Shown here piece after piece: positions 60,532 through 64,000 of a stretch of 64,000 nucleotides of DNA. Source of the stretch: RBG-16-66-20 sp049651845 (GTDB lineage: Bacteria > Pseudomonadota > Gammaproteobacteria > Burkholderiales > SG8-39); assembly GCA_049651845.1 (NCBI GenBank), contig JBASCW010000049.1, positions 48,324 to 112,323 of the forward strand, written 5' to 3'. The notes beneath the pieces were generated by a model, which worked only from the letters and a program-made list of their open reading frames with translations, had not been told where the DNA came from and ran no database searches. A program made the translations under genes and the position numbers. Within the stretch, counting starts at the first letter, position 1. Every line of letters starts with the position of its first letter.

Positions 60532-61212
60532 ATGGCTGCTGTGCCGCTGCACCAGAAGACCACGATCCCGATGCATCAGAAGACGACGGTGCCGGCGCAC
60601 CAGAAGACCACGGCCGGCTTCTCGCCGGGAACCGAGCGCCGCCAGGCGACGCTGCTGTGCACCGAGCTGCGCGGCCTCGCGCGCATGTCGGAAGCGCTCG
60701 ACCCGGGCCTGGTGATGGTGCTCGCCAACGAGTTCTGCAACTTCACGGCCGACGCGGTCGGCGCGCACGGCGGCGAGGCCGTGGGCGCGCAGCACGACAC
60801 GCTGCTGTCGGTATTCACGCGCGGCAACCCCTCGCAGACCGCGCAGCAGGCGGTGCGCGCCGCGCAGCGCGTGCAGGCCGATTTCCCCGCGGTCGCCGAG
60901 AAATGGCGCATCGCCTACGGCCTACGCGCCGCGGTGGCGCAGGGCCTGCACCTGGGCGAGGCGGTGCTCGGCGTCGCCGGCCCGCGCGGCCTGGAGCGGC
61001 GCACGGCGTTCGGCGACAGCGTGACGCTCGCGCAGTGCATGATGCACCGGGCGCGCGCCGGCGAGTTCGTGATGTCGGACTCGGTGATGGGCGCGCTGTC
61101 GGTCGAGAACCTCGATCTGGATGCCGAGCCGCTGCCGCAGCTCGAGCTGCCGCGCCGCACGCCGATCCGCATCTACGGCGTGCTGGTCGAAGGGCGACTG
61201 GACTTTACGTAG
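60532..61212 (+). CDS. Degenerate class III cyclase-domain protein with N-terminal HQKTT repeats
   Basis: A 226-residue protein. Residues 7-29 contain three tandem copies of an eight-residue unit HQKTTxPx. The rest is a cyclase homology domain (about 36-210), but the first metal Asp is replaced by Glu45 (LLCTELRGL) and the GDG motif is AQHD, so catalysis is doubtful. A regulatory or nucleotide-binding role is possible. The ATG at 60532 follows GGAGAGATGGG. Preceded by 156 bases without a gene, containing AGGAGG-N8-CCTCCT (60458-60477). Confidence 0.7.
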   Translation: MAAVPLHQKTTIPMHQKTTVPAHQKTTAGFSPGTERRQATLLCTELRGLARMSEALDPGLVMVLANEFCNFTADAVGAHGGEAVGAQHDTLLSVFTRGNPSQTAQQAVRAAQRVQADFPAVAEKWRIAYGLRAAVAQGLHLGEAVLGVAGPRGLERRTAFGDSVTLAQCMMHRARAGEFVMSDSVMGALSVENLDLDAEPLPQLELPRRTPIRIYGVLVEGRLDFT

Positions 61213-61834
61213 CTGCCGAAGCGGCTTCTTTGATCGCCTGCGCGAGCATCTCGGGCGGGTAGGCGCCGGAGATCCCGGAAGTCTTGTTGAAGATGAAGGT
61301 CGGCACGCCGCTGATGCCGAGGTCGCGCACGCGCTCCTCTTTTTCCTTCACCACCTCGAGGTTTTCTTCATTGGGCCAGCCGGTCACGCCGGCCGCGTCC
61401 GCAATTTCCTTGAGCACCGCCGCGTCGCCGATGTCGGCGGCTGCCTCGAAGTAGGCGCGGAACAGCGCGTCGACGACCGCGTCGCCTTTGCCCTGGCGCT
61501 GCGCGAGGTCGATGAGCCGGTGCGCGGCGACGGTGTTGGGCGTGCGCTGCATGCGATCGAACGCGAAAGCGATGCCCTCGCCCGCGCCCTCCTGCGCCAC
61601 GCGCGCGTCGAGCGCGCGCCCGCGCTCGAGCGAGCCGAACTTCTGGCGCCGGTAGTCGGCGCGCGCCATGCCGCTCGCGGGCATGCCCGGGTTGAGCTGG
61701 AACGGCAGCCACTCGATGCGCACCTCGACCTCGCCCGCGAGCGAGGCGAGCGCCCTCTCCAGGCGCCGCTTGCCGATGTAGCACCACGGGCAGACGACAT
61801 CGGAGGCGATCTCGATCAGCAGCGGCTTGCTCAT
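61205..61834 (-). CDS. DsbA-family oxidoreductase (FrnE-like)
   Basis: A 209-residue thioredoxin-fold protein of the FrnE/2-hydroxychromene-2-carboxylate isomerase-like DsbA group: CPWCYIGKRRLERAL (C15, C18) at the N terminus and GISGVPTFIFNK near residue 175. No signal peptide, so cytoplasmic. Its 3' end overlaps that of the cyclase gene by eight bases. Confidence 0.88.
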   Translation of the reverse strand: MSKPLLIEIASDVVCPWCYIGKRRLERALASLAGEVEVRIEWLPFQLNPGMPASGMARADYRRQKFGSLERGRALDARVAQEGAGEGIAFAFDRMQRTPNTVAAHRLIDLAQRQGKGDAVVDALFRAYFEAAADIGDAAVLKEIADAAGVTGWPNEENLEVVKEKEERVRDLGISGVPTFIFNKTSGISGAYPPEMLAQAIKEAASAAT

Positions 61835-62394
61835 GGGCGGCTCCGTGGGGGGACGGTCCAGTAATACAGCTTGCGTCCGTTCACTTCGACGATTTTCTCC
61901 GGCGCCCAGTCGCCGATCGCGAACTGGTGGGAGACGATGCGCGTGCCGGGCTCGAGCTCGGCCCAGAGGCGCGGGCGCAGCCGGGCGTTGACATCGGGAT
62001 GCAGGTAGAGCGTCACCACCGTGGCATCGCGGAAATCCGCCTTGAAAATGTCCTCCTCGCGGAACTGCACCAGCTTCTCGACGCCGTCGCGGCGCGCGTT
62101 CTGCGAGGCCTCCCAGATGCGCTCCGGGTCGATGTCGATGCCGGTGGCGCGGATGCCGAACTGCTTCGCCGCGGCGATCGGGATGCGCCCGTCGCCCGAG
62201 CCCAGGTCGTAGAGCACGTCGCCCTGCTTCACGCCGGCGATGCGCAGCATCTCGTCGACCACTTCGTGCGGGGTAGGCACGAAGATCACCTCCGGCGACC
62301 AGCCCTGCGAGCCCTGCGCGGCGGCCGGCAGCGGGATGCACTGCGCCGCGCCGAGCGCGGCGAGCGCGAGCAGGCTGCGAAACGCGCGCCGCAT
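61831..62394 (-). CDS. Exported SAM-dependent methyltransferase-like protein
   Basis: A 187-residue protein with a clear signal peptide (ARG-rich N region, LLALAALGAAQCIPLPAAAQG) followed by a class I methyltransferase fold: DLGSGDGRIPIAAA (about residues 64-77) binds SAM and ATGIDIDP follows. An exported SAM enzyme is puzzling, since SAM is cytoplasmic; the protein may be a lipoprotein or the signal may be an uncleaved anchor. Overlaps the FrnE gene by four bases. Confidence 0.8.
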   Translation of the reverse strand: MRRAFRSLLALAALGAAQCIPLPAAAQGSQGWSPEVIFVPTPHEVVDEMLRIAGVKQGDVLYDLGSGDGRIPIAAAKQFGIRATGIDIDPERIWEASQNARRDGVEKLVQFREEDIFKADFRDATVVTLYLHPDVNARLRPRLWAELEPGTRIVSHQFAIGDWAPEKIVEVNGRKLYYWTVPPRSRP

Positions 62395-62398
62395 CGCT

Positions 62399-63754
62399 TC
62401 AGCTCCCCGCGACGGTCATGTTGTCCACGAGGATGGAGCCGCAGTCATAGGCGCCCCGCACTACGCGGTCGGACCCCACCGAGACGATGCCGCGGAACAT
62501 GTCCTTCAGGTTGCCGGCGATGGTGATTTCCTCCACCGGGTAGGCGATCGCGCCGTCCTCGACCCAGTAGCCGGCCGCGCCGCGCGAGTAGTCGCCGGTG
62601 AGCAGGTTGATGCCATGCCCGAGGAGCTCCGTGACGAACAGGCCGCGCCGCATCTTCTTCAGCATGCCCGGCAGCGCCGGCCCGTCGCAGGAGACCACCA
62701 GGTTGTGCGCGCCGCCCGCGCTGCCCGTGCTCTGCAGCCCGAGCTTTCTCGCCGAGTAGCTGCCGAGGAAGTAGCCCTCGAGCACGCCAGAACGCACCAC
62801 CGCGCGCGTGCGCGTGGCCACGCCCTCCTCGTCGAACGGCGAGCTCGCGAGCGCGCGCGGCTCGTGCGGCCGCTCTTCGATGTCGACGCCCTTGGCGAAC
62901 ACCGTCTTGCCGAGCGCATCGACGAGGAACGAGGACTTGCGGTACAGGTTGCCGCCGCTCGCCGCGGACACGAAGCTGCCGATCAGGCCCGTCGCCACGG
63001 GCGCCTCGAACAGCACGGGCACCTGGCAGGTGGCGATCTTGCGCGCGCCGAGGCGCGCGAGCGCCCGCTCTCCTGCGTACGCGCCGAGCGCCTCGGGCGC
63101 GGCGACCCGGCGTGGCACGCGCGCGGCGCTGTACCAGTCGTCGCGCTGCATGAGGCCGCGGTCCTCGGCGATCACCGACAGCCACAGCGTGTGCCGCGAG
63201 GTCGGGAAGCCGTGCATGAAGCCCAGGCTGTTGGCGAAGACGAACTGCGAGTGCTGCGCCGAGACGCTGGCGCCCTCGGAGTTGCGGATCTTCGGCGACA
63301 GCGCGAACGCGGCGCGCTCGGTGCGGCGCGCGATGCGGATCGCCTCCTCGGTGCCGAGGTCCCAGGGATGGAACAGGTCGAGCGGGCGCGGGTCGCGCGC
63401 GAGCCAGGCGGGCTCGGGCGGGCCGGCGCAATCGTCCACCGCGGTCTTCTTCGCGATCGCGGCCGCGGCCTCGACCGTGCCGGCGATCGCGGCCGCGGAG
63501 AAATCGGAGGTGCTGGCGTGGCCGCGGCGCGCGCGCGGGCGCTCGCCGAAGTACACGGTCACGCCGATGCCCTTGTCGCGGTTGTGCTCGATGGTCTCGG
63601 GCTCGTCCCGGCGCACGGTCACCGACAGCCCGTAGCCCTCGGAGGCCTCGCACTCGCACGCGGTCGCGCCCGCGCGCCGCGCCGCCGCGAGCACGCCGTG
63701 CGCGAATTCCTCGAGCTGCGCCGGCGCGTAGGTGAAGCGATGGTCCTTCGGCAT
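62399..63754 (-). CDS. pmbA: Metalloprotease PmbA/TldE
   Basis: A 451-residue TldD/TldE-family protein. It pairs with TldD to process unfolded peptides such as microcins and the CcdA antitoxin. The family pattern (GYGLSVTVRRDEPETIEHNRD at about 50-70; LLGHGINLLTGDYSRGAAGYWVEDG in two parts near 380-405) is complete. TldE itself lacks the HExxxH zinc site of TldD, as here. Divergent from darP. Confidence 0.93.
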   Translation of the reverse strand: MPKDHRFTYAPAQLEEFAHGVLAAARRAGATACECEASEGYGLSVTVRRDEPETIEHNRDKGIGVTVYFGERPRARRGHASTSDFSAAAIAGTVEAAAAIAKKTAVDDCAGPPEPAWLARDPRPLDLFHPWDLGTEEAIRIARRTERAAFALSPKIRNSEGASVSAQHSQFVFANSLGFMHGFPTSRHTLWLSVIAEDRGLMQRDDWYSAARVPRRVAAPEALGAYAGERALARLGARKIATCQVPVLFEAPVATGLIGSFVSAASGGNLYRKSSFLVDALGKTVFAKGVDIEERPHEPRALASSPFDEEGVATRTRAVVRSGVLEGYFLGSYSARKLGLQSTGSAGGAHNLVVSCDGPALPGMLKKMRRGLFVTELLGHGINLLTGDYSRGAAGYWVEDGAIAYPVEEITIAGNLKDMFRGIVSVGSDRVVRGAYDCGSILVDNMTVAGS

Positions 63755-63774
63755 GGCGCGCTATCATACAAGCG

Positions 63775-64000
63775 ATGGAAGCGGAGTTCGTCAGCCGTTC
63801 GCAGAAAAAGCGCGCCGTCGAAGCGCTGCAGAAGCTGGGCGCGGCGCTCGTCGAGCTCGCGCCCGCGCAGCTCGACGCGATCGCGCTGCCCGACGCGCTC
63901 GCGGCAGCGGTGCGCGAGGCGCAGCGCATCCGCAGCCACGAGGCGCGCCGCCGCCAGCTGCAGTACATCGGCAAGCTCATGCGCTCGATCGACCCGGAGC
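63775..64000 (+). CDS. darP: Ribosome-associated protein DarP/YjgA (3' end missing)
   Basis: The first 75 residues of a DUF615 family protein: VSRSQKKRAVEALQKLG, LPDALAAAVREAQRI and RRRQLQYIGKLMRSID are typical. DarP helps late 50S assembly. It runs off the right edge of the window and is divergent from pmbA, 20 bases away, the common arrangement of these two genes. Confidence 0.92.
   Translation, partial: MEAEFVSRSQKKRAVEALQKLGAALVELAPAQLDAIALPDALAAAVREAQRIRSHEARRRQLQYIGKLMRSIDPE

Overview
The window is GC-rich (by eye about two thirds G+C), densely coded chromosomal DNA from a betaproteobacterium. The best guess is Burkholderiales or a close environmental relative. Support comes from the gene families (phasin, TPMT-type methyltransferase, XdhC/MocA with molybdenum hydroxylase, AapJQM transporter, OxyR beside a peroxiredoxin-glutaredoxin fusion) and from core blocks such as clpS-clpA, dut-coaBC-radC-rpmB-rpmG and ribE-ribD-nrdR-glyA. 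No rRNA, tRNA, integrase, transposase gene or CRISPR array was recognised.

Layout. 1-2527 (minus): hyi, glcD and the start of glcE, a glycolate/hydroxypyruvate module. 2573-5625: aapJ-aapQ-aapM amino-acid uptake genes without the ATPase. 5669-9741: membrane and exported proteins (PuuD-like, small membrane protein, DUF192, Lys-rich peptide, TPR protein, HupE/UreJ-like). 9779-14024: icd, cold-shock gene, clpS, clpA.

14025-20855 is the most interesting stretch. It holds a beta-carbonic-anhydrase-fold protein resembling CS2/COS hydrolases, an FmdB zinc ribbon, a MerC-like membrane protein, an outer-membrane barrel, a sigma54-dependent activator with a Cys-rich sensor domain, and a flavocytochrome c sulfide dehydrogenase pair (fccA-fccB). 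Two sigma54 promoters (14351 and 17381), each with GAA-N7-TTC dyads about 125-160 bp upstream, tie the activator to the hydrolase operon and to itself. Proposed flow: CS2 or COS is hydrolysed to H2S and CO2, and the sulfide is then oxidised by FccAB. A long palindromic element (20797-20852) closes the region.

20855-36563: dut, coaBC, radC, rpmB, rpmG, an acyl desaturase, an MscS channel, rsmB, DUF3108, purN, fumC, dps, pirin, thioredoxin, a frameshifted gluQRS, an EamA exporter, phasin, a CinA-like protein and a peroxiredoxin-glutaredoxin fusion divergent from oxyR, with a recognisable OxyR operator between them. 36665-47015: oxyR, EI24 protein, hrpA, TPMT-like methyltransferase, ribE, ribD, nrdR, glyA and a cyclase-FHA protein. 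A second copy of the palindromic element lies between nrdR and ribD.

47030-60375 is a form II CO-dehydrogenase-like molybdenum hydroxylase locus: mocA, xdhC and a two-component system on the minus strand, then coxS-coxL-coxM, GYD and ABC-binding-protein genes on the minus strand, then a coxD-type MoxR ATPase, a malonyl-CoA decarboxylase, coxE and coxG. 60532-64000 holds a degenerate cyclase-domain protein, a DsbA/FrnE-family protein, an exported methyltransferase, pmbA and the start of darP (yjgA).

Family calls rest on motifs and remembered sequences. No database search was run.
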